Made by a program: the position numbers and the translations under genes. Under the pieces are notes generated by a model. The model was not told where the DNA came from. It did not search any database and worked only from the letters and a program-made list of their open reading frames with translations. 64,000 bases of DNA from Mycogone perniciosa (taxonomy: Eukaryota > Ascomycota > Sordariomycetes > Hypocreales > Hypocreaceae), in contig JAOALB010000003.1 of assembly GCA_025331125.1 (NCBI GenBank), positions 1 to 64,000 on the forward strand, read 5' to 3'. Position 1 is the stretch's first letter; every line of letters starts with the position of its first letter. Below, piece by piece: positions 32,891 to 43,026 of this stretch.

Positions 32891-35800
32891 ATGGCTGAAT
32901 CGATCCCCATTCCCGAGCCCCCTGGACTGCCCTTGCTGGGCAACCTGGGCGAGTTCGTCACCAGCCCAATCAATGACCTTACTCGACTTGCAGATACCTA
33001 TGGTACGAACGATGAGACATACCCCACGGCTTTAGTAAGAGTCAATTACTCACAATAAACTCCAGGAGAAATATTCCGACTTCACATGGGCACTCGACCC
33101 GTCGTCCTCGTCACCACCCAAGAACTTGTCAATGAGATTTGCGACGAGAAGCGCTTTCACAAGTCATTGAGCAGTGTCCTGCGTGTACGCCGAAGCCCCT
33201 CGACGTCCAACCTCCAATTTCTGGAAATAGGGACAATTCCAAGTCACCAAATACATGAAGGCTGATACTGTCAGTAGGTTGTTCGCGAAGGTGTCCACGA
33301 TGGCCTCTTCACTGTGAGCTTCCCCTTGCCAAATTCCACTGCCCTCTGCTAAGTCATTCAAGGCACATGATGATGAGCCAAACTGGGGCAAGGCCCACCG
33401 TGTTCTCGTTCCGGCTTTTGGACCCCTCTCCATCAGGGGTATGTTCGATGAAATGCACGATATCGCCAGCCAGCTAGCCATGAAATGGGCTCGCCATGGT
33501 CCCAGCACTCCCATCCACGTCTCCGACGACTTCACCCGCTTAGCTCTCGATACCATCGCCCTTAGCGCCATGGACTACCGATTCAACTCCTACTATCAAG
33601 AGAAGATGCACCCCTTCGTCCAGGCCATGGGTGACTTCCTCTCCGAGAGCGGCAGGCGTAATCGGAGGCCTGTTTTTGCCCCGAACTTCCTCTACCGTGC
33701 TGCCAACGAAAAATTCTACAACGACATTGCCATTATGCGAGACACTGCAGATGCCGTTGTCAAAGCTCGAAAGGAGAAACCCAGTGATCGAAAGGACCTG
33801 CTCACGGCCATGTTGAACGGCGTCGACCCCCAGACCGGCGAGAAGCTCAGCGATGCCAATATCACCGATCAACTTATCACGTTCCTTATCGCTGGCCATG
33901 AGACTACATCTGGCACGCTGTCATTTGCATTCTACCACCTTCTCAAGAACCCTTCCACTTATCAGAAATTGCAGCAGGAGGTTGACGAGGTCGTTGGCCG
34001 TGAGCCCGTCAAGGTCGAGCACGTCAATAAGCTAGTATACATTAATGCTGTGCGTACTCACTTGGTCACGATTTGACATTTTGCAATCCCAGGCTTTGCC
34101 GCCTAAAATTGCCCACCCGAAATGAGATAGCTAACGTTGATATGTAGGTTCTTCGAGAGACGCTGCGTGTCAGTGCGGCAATCCCGGCGTTCTCCGTTGA
34201 AGCCTATGAGGATACCCTTATCGGTGGAAGATACCTTGTTCGCAAGGGCGAACCGGTCACGGCTCTTCTCTGCAGATCCCATCTCGACCCTGCCGTGTAT
34301 GGTGATGACGCCAATGTATTCAAACCTGAACGTATGCTAGACGAGGAGTTTGCCCGTCTGAACAAAGAATTTCCTAATAGCTGGAAGCCATTTGGAAATG
34401 GAAAGCGTGCCTGTATCGGTAGACCATTCGCATGGCAGGAAATGGTCCTCGCCATGGCCATGCTTTTCCAGAACTTCAACTTCACTCTTGACGACCCGAA
34501 CTATCACCTCGAGCTTCAGGAGACCTTGACTATCAAGCCAAAGGACTTCCACATGCGAGCCAGCCTCAGGCATGACATGACCCCGACGGAGTTGGAGCAG
34601 CGGTTAGCTGGTAAGGGTATTGCGGTGGAACATCATGCAGAGAAGAAGGCCAAGGCTGCCATGACAACCAAGGGGTCTTCTGGAAAGCCATTGGCTGTCT
34701 ATTATGGATCCAACAGTGGCACATGCGAGGCTTTGGCTCAGAGACTGGCTGCTGATGCACTAAACCATGGCTTCAGCGTCTCCGATCTGGCTCCTCTTGA
34801 TGCCACGAACCATAACCTCCCCAAGGATCGTCCGGTAGTTATTGTTACTGCCTCATACGAGGGGCAGCCACCGTCCAATGCCACCCACTTCGTGGCTTGG
34901 ATTGAGAGCCTCAAGGGCAAAGAAATGGAGGGTGTGTCTTACGCAGTATTCGGCTGCGGCCACCATGACTGGGTCCAGACCTTCCAGCGCATCCCAAAGC
35001 TTGTCGATTCAACCCTTGATCAGCTTGGTGGCAGCCGGATCATCCCACTGGCCACCACCGATGCTGCCGAACGTGACATGTTCAGCGACTTTGAGACCTG
35101 GGAGGATGAGTTTCTGTGGCCTGCATTGAAAGAAAAGTATGGTGCGACAGAAAGTGTTGAGGGCATCGACGGTGGCATAACCGTTGAGGTCTCGCTCCCT
35201 CGAAAGACAACCCTAAGGCAAGATGTTGAGGAGGCGCTTGTTGTTTCCACAAAGACACTCACAGAGGCTGGCTCCATCAAGAAGCACATTGAGATCCAGC
35301 TGCCTACGGGTATGACCTACAGGTCAGGCGACTACCTGGCTGTTCTACCGTTCAACCCGAAGAGTACGGTTTCACGCGTCTTCCGCCGCTTCCAGTTGTC
35401 GTGGGACGCGTCTTTAAATATCGCCTCAGACCGACCAACAACTCTTCCGATTGGTACAGAGATCTCTGCCATCTATGTCATTGGCGCGTATGTTGAATTG
35501 AGTCAACCAGCTACCAAGAGGGTAAGTGGATATTTGCGGGCACTTGGATAATTTGGCCTCAGTATTACAGCTGCTAACAAAAACCGTAGAACATCTCGAC
35601 ATTGATCGAAGCCACTCAAGACAAGGCAGTCATCGCACAGCTTGAGAAGCTGGCTGGTGAAAACTACCAGCATGAGATCACCGCGAAGCGTGTGTCGATT
35701 CTCGATCTGCTGGAGAAGTTCCCGTCCATCGGACTTCCCCTGGCCTCATACCTGTCTATGCTTCCGCCTATGCGTGTCCGCCAATAGTAAGTTTACCAAC

Positions 35801-36516
35801 CATCCGACGCTTTTAAAGTATCCTGACTAACTTGCGCCAGTTCCATCTCTTCCTCACCTTTGGCTGATCCCACCAAGCTGACGCTCACGTATTCGGTTCT
35901 CGAACAGCCTGCTCTCTCTGGCCAGGGCCCTCACGTCGGTGTAGCAACCCACTTCCTGTCATGCCTCAGCGCAGGCGAGAGACTCCATGTTGCTGTCCGT
36001 CCATCAAATAGCTTCCACCTGCCCACCGACGCAGAGAAGACCCCCTTGATCTGTGTCGCCGCTGGCTCCGGTTTGGCCCCGTTCCGTGGCTTCATCCAAG
36101 AGCGTGCAGCTATGATAGCCGCGGGCCGCAAGCTTGCCCCGGCATTGCTCTTCTTCGGCTGCCGCTCGCCTGACTCAGATGATCTCTATGCCGAAGAGTT
36201 TGCCCGCTGGGAGCAAATGGGCGCCGTCGAAATGCGCAAGGCGTACTCGCGGGCCCCAGAAAAGTCGTTTGACTGCAAGTATGTCCAACATCGGATGCTT
36301 CACGACCGTGATGAGATCTGCCAGCTATGGGATGAGGGAGGCAAGCTTTACGTGTGCGGCAGCCGAGATGTTGGCAAGGCGGTTGAAGCTGTGTGCCTCC
36401 AGCTGATCCAGGAACGCGGCGGGGCTAAGCTGCAGAAGGTGGTGTCAGAGGAGGAGGCCAAGCAGTGGTGGGAGACGTTCGGGAATGAGAGATATGTTAC
36501 GGATGTGTTTGACTAG
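32891..36516 (+). CDS. CYP505: CYP505-family self-sufficient fatty-acid hydroxylase (P450-reductase fusion)
   Basis: Single-chain P450 fused to its reductase (P450foxy type) that hydroxylates fatty acids near the omega end using NADPH and O2. Seven exons: 32891-33002, 33066-33184, 33278-33313, 33363-34049, 34148-35521, 35590-35786 and 35841-36516, giving 1066 residues, the expected size. P450 part (about 1-460): I-helix AGHETTSG, ExxR in LRETLR, and the haem motif FGNGKRACIG. Reductase part: a flavodoxin-like FMN domain beginning YYGSNSGTCEALA, then FAD/NADPH domains with YRSGDYLAVLP, CVAAGSGLAPFRGF and the C-terminal VTDVF. No membrane anchor, so it is soluble, as for P450foxy. The exact border of intron 2 has an alternative AG a few bases upstream; I chose the one that keeps VVREGVHDG in frame. 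Confidence 0.93.
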
Positions 36517-38294
36517 AGGGTGTAATTTTTGCGGATTTGGGTATTTGGGTCACAATTTGTTCAGGGTTTGGAGCAGGAATTCACCATGATCAGTTTGAAT
36601 AAGCAATGGCATTTAGGATGCAAAATTTAGGAAGAAAAGTGTGTACTTTTTAATTTTTTTTAATCTTTTCGTCTCTCGCTCCTATGTACTCCGGCTTCCA
36701 GCAATTTCTCCCCTTTTCTTCTCCTCAACCCCCAGCGATTCCAAAGCAAACTTCGCATTTCTGAATGGGACAAAGAAGTGTTAATTGAATTCGGACAGCT
36801 TCTTCAGTGTCTCTATCATTGGTGTTTCTTCGGCCGGGGCATAAAGGTGGAGGAGGATTGAACATGATCTAGTTTTTGTCAAAGGTTAGCTTTGTCTCGT
36901 GCCTTGTGGTGTGGTTGTTAGATAACCTACGCAGAAATCCTGAAGAAGGAGAATTCCTAAAGTCTTCTGATGTTCTTCAGCTTCGTGATGTGCGAAGTCA
37001 CAGAGTGTGGTAGAACCCCATTTCGCACAACTAAGTCGTCCATCTGCAAAGGATTTGACCCGTTTCGTGTCTTAAATTGGTAGAGAGTTAGCCAACCTAA
37101 GCAGTTATCTCAAGGAGTAATGGGGCCTCCTACTTTCGATCTCGTCAAGACTTGTGCCGTGCGAAACCACCGCCAAGAGCCCACCACATAGTGTGGTAGA
37201 ACCCTGACGGGGTTACGCACTGCAACGTCTTGCGATCTCACCAATATAATATGTTGTGCCGTGCGAAATCACCACCAGGAGCCCACCACCTAGTGTGGTA
37301 GAACCCGCGGGGGGCCACCACCTAGGACAGCGAGCTCACATGAGCCCCATGCTGTTAAGTCGTCTGCAAAGGATTTGAACCGCTGCCACTGCGTTAGTAA
37401 GTCCTAATCAGCCATCCCAGTGAACAAGAAAACTCCTACCATCTTGCGATCTCACCAAGACCGTCAAGCTCTGCTTTCGCAGAGCCCAGAGCCCATCATG
37501 TAGTGTGGTAGAACCCCGTCCCTTGCTCCTATTCTTAGGAGCGATCTTTGTAGAGCTCATACTCATACTGAATCACTGAATGGATCCAGTAGAGAGAGAT
37601 ATACTGTCAACTCTTCTTGACACGCGTGCTCGATATTGCGGCCAGCTGTGGAAGCTCAACACTGTTCGTGCCAGCTCTAGCAGAACCATGTCCAAGACGC
37701 CAAGAAGACACCAGGTCAGAAGAGTTGTCTGGCCAGGTGAAGGTGCAGCGTAAAGGAATAGTATTGTGATTTTGGGGTTGTGATTTTGGGGTTGTGAGAA
37801 AAGTCGAGATTGGAGTGAGAGAAAGAGCTAGAAGTGCAAAATTTTGTAAATTCACGAGAGATTTATGGTCTACCTTTGACCGTTTTTAATCTTTGACCGC
37901 CTTTCAACTCAGCTTTCCACAGCTGCTGGCACCTGGAGTCCTCTCATTAAACACTGCCTAGGGCTCAGAACTTGGGGGGACCCTTCAATTCCTTGTGCGA
38001 GGAAGAAACTTTCAAATGTCAGTTACATATGAAAAGACTGTTGTTGAGTAGTGATGGCTCTGTTATTCATACCTAATACTCCTGTCCGATATTGATAAAT
38101 CGATATCTACTAAACTGACCGAGGGTGCTCCCGCACTATCCTGTCCACCAGACCCATTCTATAACGTATACTCATAATGATATCAATATCCCATGCCCAT
38201 AAAACCCAATGGTATCTTTGAAAGGAAAAATAAAAAGAAAGGTATGAAACAGACCCATTCCTGCCGACCCCAACTGGTATCCTACAATCAACCT
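36517..38294. other. Gene-free region between CYP505 and erdS candidate, with repeats
   Basis: About 1.8 kb. The central part (about 36990-37520) is a cluster of degenerate direct repeats, described separately. The flanks are AT-rich with poly-T near 36650. The only open frame of note (37607-37855, minus) begins with GTG, so no gene is called. Confidence 0.55.
37004..37516. repeat. Cluster of degenerate direct repeats with core AGTGTGGTAGAACCC
   Basis: The 15-mer AGTGTGGTAGAACCC occurs exactly four times on the plus strand: 37004-37018, 37190-37204, 37292-37306 and 37502-37516. The two middle copies share about 47 preceding bases that differ mainly by C/T and A/G changes. Other shared words are CTGCAAAGGATTTGA (near 37041 and 37364) and TTGCGATCTCACCAA (near 37232 and 37444). 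Spacing is irregular (186, 102 and 210 nt), so this is not a simple tandem array. It may be a decayed repetitive element. Confidence 0.8.
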
Positions 38295-41012
38295 TTAATC
38301 CTGAAAGAACTTGATAATCTGCTGCAGGTCCCTCAGCCCAACACCATGCTTGGGATAGCAAATGTACACCTCCTCGCCTAGAGCACCAAACTTGGACCGA
38401 AAGCTTGCCTTCCTCCTCAAGCCGAGGCTCTCGACGATGGAGCGGTATGTCGTAGCGAGGAACTTGGCTCGGATGCCGTGCAAGTGCTCGCCAGGCGTCA
38501 GCTTCTCCGATACACCAACACCAAATGTGACTTGTCCCGCGACGTTCGACAATGCGAATTCGACAAGAACCTCGATGGCACCGTTGACAGCTCCAGGGAA
38601 GTCGAGCGCCCACTTAACCTGCCAGCCATGGCGAGGCGAGAGCTTGGCCAGCACTACCATGGCGTGGACCTTGCCGTCCTTCTCAGCTGCAAAATAACGG
38701 CGATGTTCCGGGTCAACCCACGGACGGACCTCCGTCAGATGGACCTGCTTGCCCTTTCTCGAAGATTTCCATGCCTCGATGGCAGGGGTTGCCCGCCTGA
38801 TGAAGTCATCGTCAGGCTTGACCTCATGAATCTTGACGCCTTCGCGCTCGACTCTGCGGGTTTTAGCTCCGCCAGCAGGACTGCTATGCCTGGAAGTGTC
38901 GACACGCTGTTCCTCGGTGCATGAGAGCGTTCGCCAACCCATGTCTTGGGCGAGGATCTTCTGCACTTCGTATGAAACGAGCATCCAAATGGGCACCACA
39001 CGGAGCTCTGAGACGATAAACTTGACAAACGCCGAGACGACCTCCTTGTACTGCGACCTGTCACAGAGAGGATCTCCCGTGACCATGGCGAACTTCTCTT
39101 GCTTGACGTATCCAATCGCAGCGCCAGATTTGTGTCGCCAGATCTTGAATCGCTCGTCCAACCAGGACGTGTTGGAAGCATCACCATAGTTGGCAATGAG
39201 CTTCTCGATCGATGGAGTGTTGGTTGCAGTATAAGGCTTGGTAGTATCGGCATCGGGGTGAGGCAGGCCGGGCTTTCGATCTGGAAGTGACTTGGGGTCG
39301 CGATAGAATAAAGAGGCATTTCGCACGTCGCCGAGTTCGAGCATCCAGGCAACGATACGCTCCAAGCCAAGGCCAGCGCCGGCGTGTGGAGGCGCACCGA
39401 GGTCGAAGGCGGCAAGATACTCCTCCATACCCTCATCAGCGATGCCGGCCGCAGCCATGTTAGCACGCAGCTCCTGGGCATCGTGGATACGCTGGCCTCC
39501 TGAGCAAATCTCCTGGCCACGAATGAAAATGTCAAAGGACCGCGTCCACCTGGGGTCCTCGGGGTCCTTGTGGGTGTAAAATGGGCGTGCATTGGTAGGG
39601 AACCTATCAAGCACGTAGTAGTCGGTGCCATACTTTTCCTTGACAAGCTCTCCCAGCCGAATCTCATCCGGGGTAGATAGATCTTCCTCTTCGACATGAC
39701 GACCATCATCGCGCAACATCTGGAGGCCGTCCCTGAAATCAAGAATTAGAGTCTCATCCAGCCACTTGAATTCGCTGCTGGGCCATCGCTTTTTGAGGAC
39801 CTCGACCTCGGGCATGGCGTAAACAGCAGTGAATACTGACTTGAGGAATTCGTCCAGAAGGCAGATAACTTCGTGATAGTCGTGCTCGATGGCCATTTCA
39901 AGATCCAGACCAGTGTACTCGGTGAGGTGGCGATGCGTGTTGGAGTTTTCAGCACGGAAGACGGGACCAATCTCGTAAACGCGACCAAAATCGGCCGAAA
40001 CGGACATTTGCTTGGCTAATTGCGGACTCTGGGCTAGGAACGCTTTTCGACCGAAATAGTTGACCTTGAAAACAGAGGCTCCGCTTTCGGTGGCGGCAGG
40101 TTGGAGCTTGGGGGTGCTGATCTCGACAAAGCCGTGGCCCTCGAGGGTCTCACGGAACTGGCGAGATACCATGGATCGGATGCGGAACAGAGCTTGGTTA
40201 GCGGGATGTCGAAGGTCGAGAATACGGGACGACATGCGATTGCGCAGGGCCTCAGGAGGTCGGTATACGCTGAAGGGGGCATTCTGGGCGGGGTTTACAA
40301 GGTGAATGCTCCGGATGTCAACCTCGGCGTTGGAGACGGTGGCAGACCGGACAGGCTCTGGTGGTTCCTTCAGAAGACCATTGACCTGGAGGAGAGACTC
40401 GGAGGGCAGCTTCTGCACCCATCCAACCATTTCCATGTTGTCGCGCGAGAGGACGCCCTGGATGGAGTGTGTTTGGTCGCGGAGAAGCAGGAAGTCCAGG
40501 GCCTTTGACAGCTGGCGCTGGGTGTGTATCCTGGCGCGGAAGTTGATCTCGGTGCCCACGGGCAGCTTGTCGAGCTCGGCAATGGTGTTGAGCTCATAGG
40601 GGTGCGTTGGCCAGTCTGAGCTGCCGGTGCTTCGGACACTGTCGAATGAGGTGGTGGAATTGGCCTCCATGCTGGAGCGAGCAGAGCCTGTGCCAGATAG
40701 CTGGATGGCACTGTCATTCATAGAGGCGAGGATCTGCCTGGTGGCCTCGCTATGGACATGAGAGGAGGTGGGAGAGGAAGTCTGGTAGGCCATGGAGTTG
40801 GAAAAGGATACGCCTGAAGAAGGCGTCGAGGGCGACATATTGGGGGTGCTGCTGACATGATAGGCCCTGGGGAGGTGTTCTTCCCGCAGTGAGTGGTCAG
40901 GGCTTGTCCGCCTGCTGCCTTTTCTGCTGCTGGACCGCAGAGGAAGGCCAAAGGCCGAGAGAGATGGAGAAGGGGGAGCAACAATGGCGCTGCTGCTTCT
41001 GGCGGGCGCCAT
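38295..41012 (-). CDS. erdS: Ergosteryl-aspartate synthase candidate: AspRS-DUF2156 fusion
   Basis: Predicted to charge tRNA-Asp and then transfer the aspartate to the 3-hydroxyl of ergosterol, giving ergosteryl-3-O-aspartate (the known role of fungal ErdS). One exon of 905 residues. A Ser-rich disordered N-terminus (1-130) precedes an OB-fold anticodon-binding domain (about 134-245). The class II AspRS catalytic domain (about 260-580) has motif 2 FRAENSNTHRHLTE from residue 352 and motif 3 GLGLERIV at 547-554. A DUF2156/GNAT-like aminoacyl-tRNA transferase domain fills about 600-905 (WRHKSGAAIGYVKQ, FAMVTGDPLCDR, HLTEVRPW, FGALGEEVYICYPKHG). The C-terminal domain separates it from the ordinary cytosolic AspRS. 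It has no membrane segment, so access to sterol must be peripheral. It is divergent from an HSL-type hydrolase that fits ErdH. Confidence 0.88.
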   Translation of the reverse strand: MAPARSSSAIVAPPSPSLSAFGLPLRSSSRKGSRRTSPDHSLREEHLPRAYHVSSTPNMSPSTPSSGVSFSNSMAYQTSSPTSSHVHSEATRQILASMNDSAIQLSGTGSARSSMEANSTTSFDSVRSTGSSDWPTHPYELNTIAELDKLPVGTEINFRARIHTQRQLSKALDFLLLRDQTHSIQGVLSRDNMEMVGWVQKLPSESLLQVNGLLKEPPEPVRSATVSNAEVDIRSIHLVNPAQNAPFSVYRPPEALRNRMSSRILDLRHPANQALFRIRSMVSRQFRETLEGHGFVEISTPKLQPAATESGASVFKVNYFGRKAFLAQSPQLAKQMSVSADFGRVYEIGPVFRAENSNTHRHLTEYTGLDLEMAIEHDYHEVICLLDEFLKSVFTAVYAMPEVEVLKKRWPSSEFKWLDETLILDFRDGLQMLRDDGRHVEEEDLSTPDEIRLGELVKEKYGTDYYVLDRFPTNARPFYTHKDPEDPRWTRSFDIFIRGQEICSGGQRIHDAQELRANMAAAGIADEGMEEYLAAFDLGAPPHAGAGLGLERIVAWMLELGDVRNASLFYRDPKSLPDRKPGLPHPDADTTKPYTATNTPSIEKLIANYGDASNTSWLDERFKIWRHKSGAAIGYVKQEKFAMVTGDPLCDRSQYKEVVSAFVKFIVSELRVVPIWMLVSYEVQKILAQDMGWRTLSCTEEQRVDTSRHSSPAGGAKTRRVEREGVKIHEVKPDDDFIRRATPAIEAWKSSRKGKQVHLTEVRPWVDPEHRRYFAAEKDGKVHAMVVLAKLSPRHGWQVKWALDFPGAVNGAIEVLVEFALSNVAGQVTFGVGVSEKLTPGEHLHGIRAKFLATTYRSIVESLGLRRKASFRSKFGALGEEVYICYPKHGVGLRDLQQIIKFFQD

Positions 41013-41633
41013 GGCGACTTCGTACGCACTTCGTAGTATAGTAGTATATTACTTGTTGTAGAAGATTTCCTAATTGGGTAATGTTGAGATGTACTCCGTA
41101 GACGACGTAAGAATAGTGGGGCGATTGCCGATGTGGCGAGCGAGGGAAAATTCCACTATCCAAAGCTTGCTTTGCCGTTGCGATGACGGTATGAAATAAT
41201 TTTGTGTTTTGCTGTTGAATTCCCCGCTTCCTTTGCTTTTTTCTCTCTCTCGTCGATGACGTGCCCTGAATCACAGCTGGGTTGCTGGTATCATATCCAC
41301 TGCACACTAAGAGCTGTTGTGCCCGTTATGTCTGCAACGTGCTTTGCTCCAGTCGGTAAACGCTGTTAGCTGGATAGAGTAATTGGCGAGATGTTGACGG
41401 TTTTTTTAATAGCAAATTCGGTTGGTTGGTTGCTCGTTTGCTAGGATTGGTGTTATCGACACCATATATAAGGTGAAGCAGATACTATAGATGTGTGTAT
41501 TATGAGGATGACAATACAGCAAAGCTGGAGGAGGAAGGAAGAGAAGCTGTGAACGGCTCTGCAACTGGCCCAACGACCTTATATAACACAGTAGGGCTGG
41601 GGGGAAAACGCAAAATAATGAGTAACTCCCTTG

Positions 41634-41679
41634 TCATGTAATATCATGTAATATCATGTAATATCATGTAATATCATGT
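41634..41679. repeat. Decamer tandem repeat (TCATGTAATA) about 4.6 copies
   Basis: Exact 10-nt unit repeated head to tail, ending TCATGT. It lies about 620 nt upstream of the erdS start codon, immediately followed by the CGTCCGCGGACG palindrome. The 10-nt period equals about one helical turn. Confidence 0.9.
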
Positions 41680-42606
41680 CATCGTCCGCGGACGAGCCGC
41701 GCGAGTGTGAGTAGGTAGCCGGATCGAGTCAGTGGGGGCTCTTGCAAATACCGCTATTATTACCCATAATACCGAATCCCCGAGTTCCATTCAATAGTAA
41801 TAATATGTAGGTCCTCCGGGCCAACAACTCATTACAAGGCAGTTACATAAAGCTGCCGTGATGTGGTCGATCCACCCACTCAGTTCGATTTAGACGAAAA
41901 TATCAAGCTTACACATGTATGCATGTACCTAGCTGGGGTGAGGCGAGCTAGGTATCAATTTGGAGACCGCCCACGTCAAGAAAGTAAACATAGCGTTTAG
42001 GACCCTGGTCGCCGAACGGAGTCTTCGGGTTTTAGACACATGTGTGAGTTTTTTGTCCGTTCCGGCTTTTGGATTTCAAATTCAAGCTTATCTATCAACA
42101 AATAGTAGTACTACAAATAGTCTCCATCCTGAGGCTGAAAGCGTATTGGTAACGCGCATACGAAGGATGAAGTGTATGACTGCTAGAACTTACGATTCCG
42201 TGTTTGCCCTCAGACTCGAGGGTTCCTATTTACATTGGCCATTGATTGTCCGTAAAACTGAAGAAACCACGGACTCGACCAACTCCCCGAAGAGTATTAA
42301 TGGATTGTCTCAGAGTGCAGCTCAGCAGGTGCCGAACTCCCGTTGCAGCATGTACCGTCCATGTAACTCTATCCCATCACATTCTAGCCAGTCTGCCGAA
42401 GGTACTCCGTAGGTAGCGTGACGTCAATGAAAAATCAGACAGGGTCGAATGGTATTATTGTCCGTACGAAGTACAAAGTATGTAATGTAGCATTTTCGCT
42501 GGTTTAGCCGTGAGCATCAACATCGAAAGGCGCACGACGTCATTCTCCGCTGTTCCGCTCCGGTATTCTCCACCACTTGTGCTTTTTGAAAAATACCTAC
42601 CGCGCG

Positions 42607-42622
42607 TACGGAGTACTCCGTA
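42607..42622. repeat. 16-bp perfect palindrome TACGGAGTACTCCGTA
   Basis: Identical to the copy at 31964-31979. It lies about 400 nt upstream of the hydrolase start codon. Confidence 0.9.
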
Positions 42623-43026
42623 GAATTACTGTTTTCTGATCAATCATGCATTTTTCTATAAATATCTAAGTGATGTGTAGTTGCATACTCGACGGACACT
42701 TTTTCAGTACCTATGTCCGCTATAATCTCCGTACCTCTCCCAAATAGGCGCCTACCTTCGTAGGTAGTATTACTATACCGCTTAGCACCTAGCAGTGCTA
42801 GCAGCAGCATTAGTCCACTGTAGCCTATCCCTGTAGAAGATCCAGAGCTATTCTGGCTGTCCACCATCACCATCTATTCCGCACTTATTCGTCTCACTTT
42901 CAACCCAAGCAACCAAGGTCCGCCATCCATTCATTGCAGCCAATCCCTGGTCTCCCATCTTTTCCGCAACCCTGCGAACGAAACAGGGTCACTGGGAAAA
43001 TAGGGTCGACGGGTCTCTCACATGGC

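Larger units (their letters stand above)
41013..43026. promoter_or_regulatory. Shared upstream region of erdS and hydrolase genes
   Basis: A 2,014-nt divergent spacer without a supported gene. It holds TACTCCGTA at 41092, a decamer tandem repeat at 41634-41679, the 12-bp palindrome CGTCCGCGGACG at 41683-41694 (with a central CCGCGG), TACTCCGTA at 42403, a CRE-type TGACGTCA at 42419-42426, TACGAAGTA at 42465, and the 16-bp palindrome at 42607-42622. Whether any of these binds a regulator is unknown. Confidence 0.5.

Noticed and set aside
37340..37440. Possible minus-strand tRNA suggested by GGTTCAAATCC
   Set aside because: The flanking bases do not form a T stem or an acceptor stem with any upstream partner, and no convincing anticodon arm is present.
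37607..37855. 82-codon minus-strand frame with a hydrophobic N-terminus like a small secreted protein
   Set aside because: It opens with GTG rather than ATG, has no recognisable homology by eye, and lies beside degenerate repeats.
38735..39742. 335-codon minus-strand frame inside the erdS candidate
   Set aside because: It is an alternative frame of the same strand within a well-supported AspRS-DUF2156 reading frame.
38295..41012. Simple annotation as cytosolic aspartyl-tRNA synthetase
   Set aside because: The 300-residue C-terminal extension after motif 3 is absent from ordinary AspRS and matches the DUF2156 layout.
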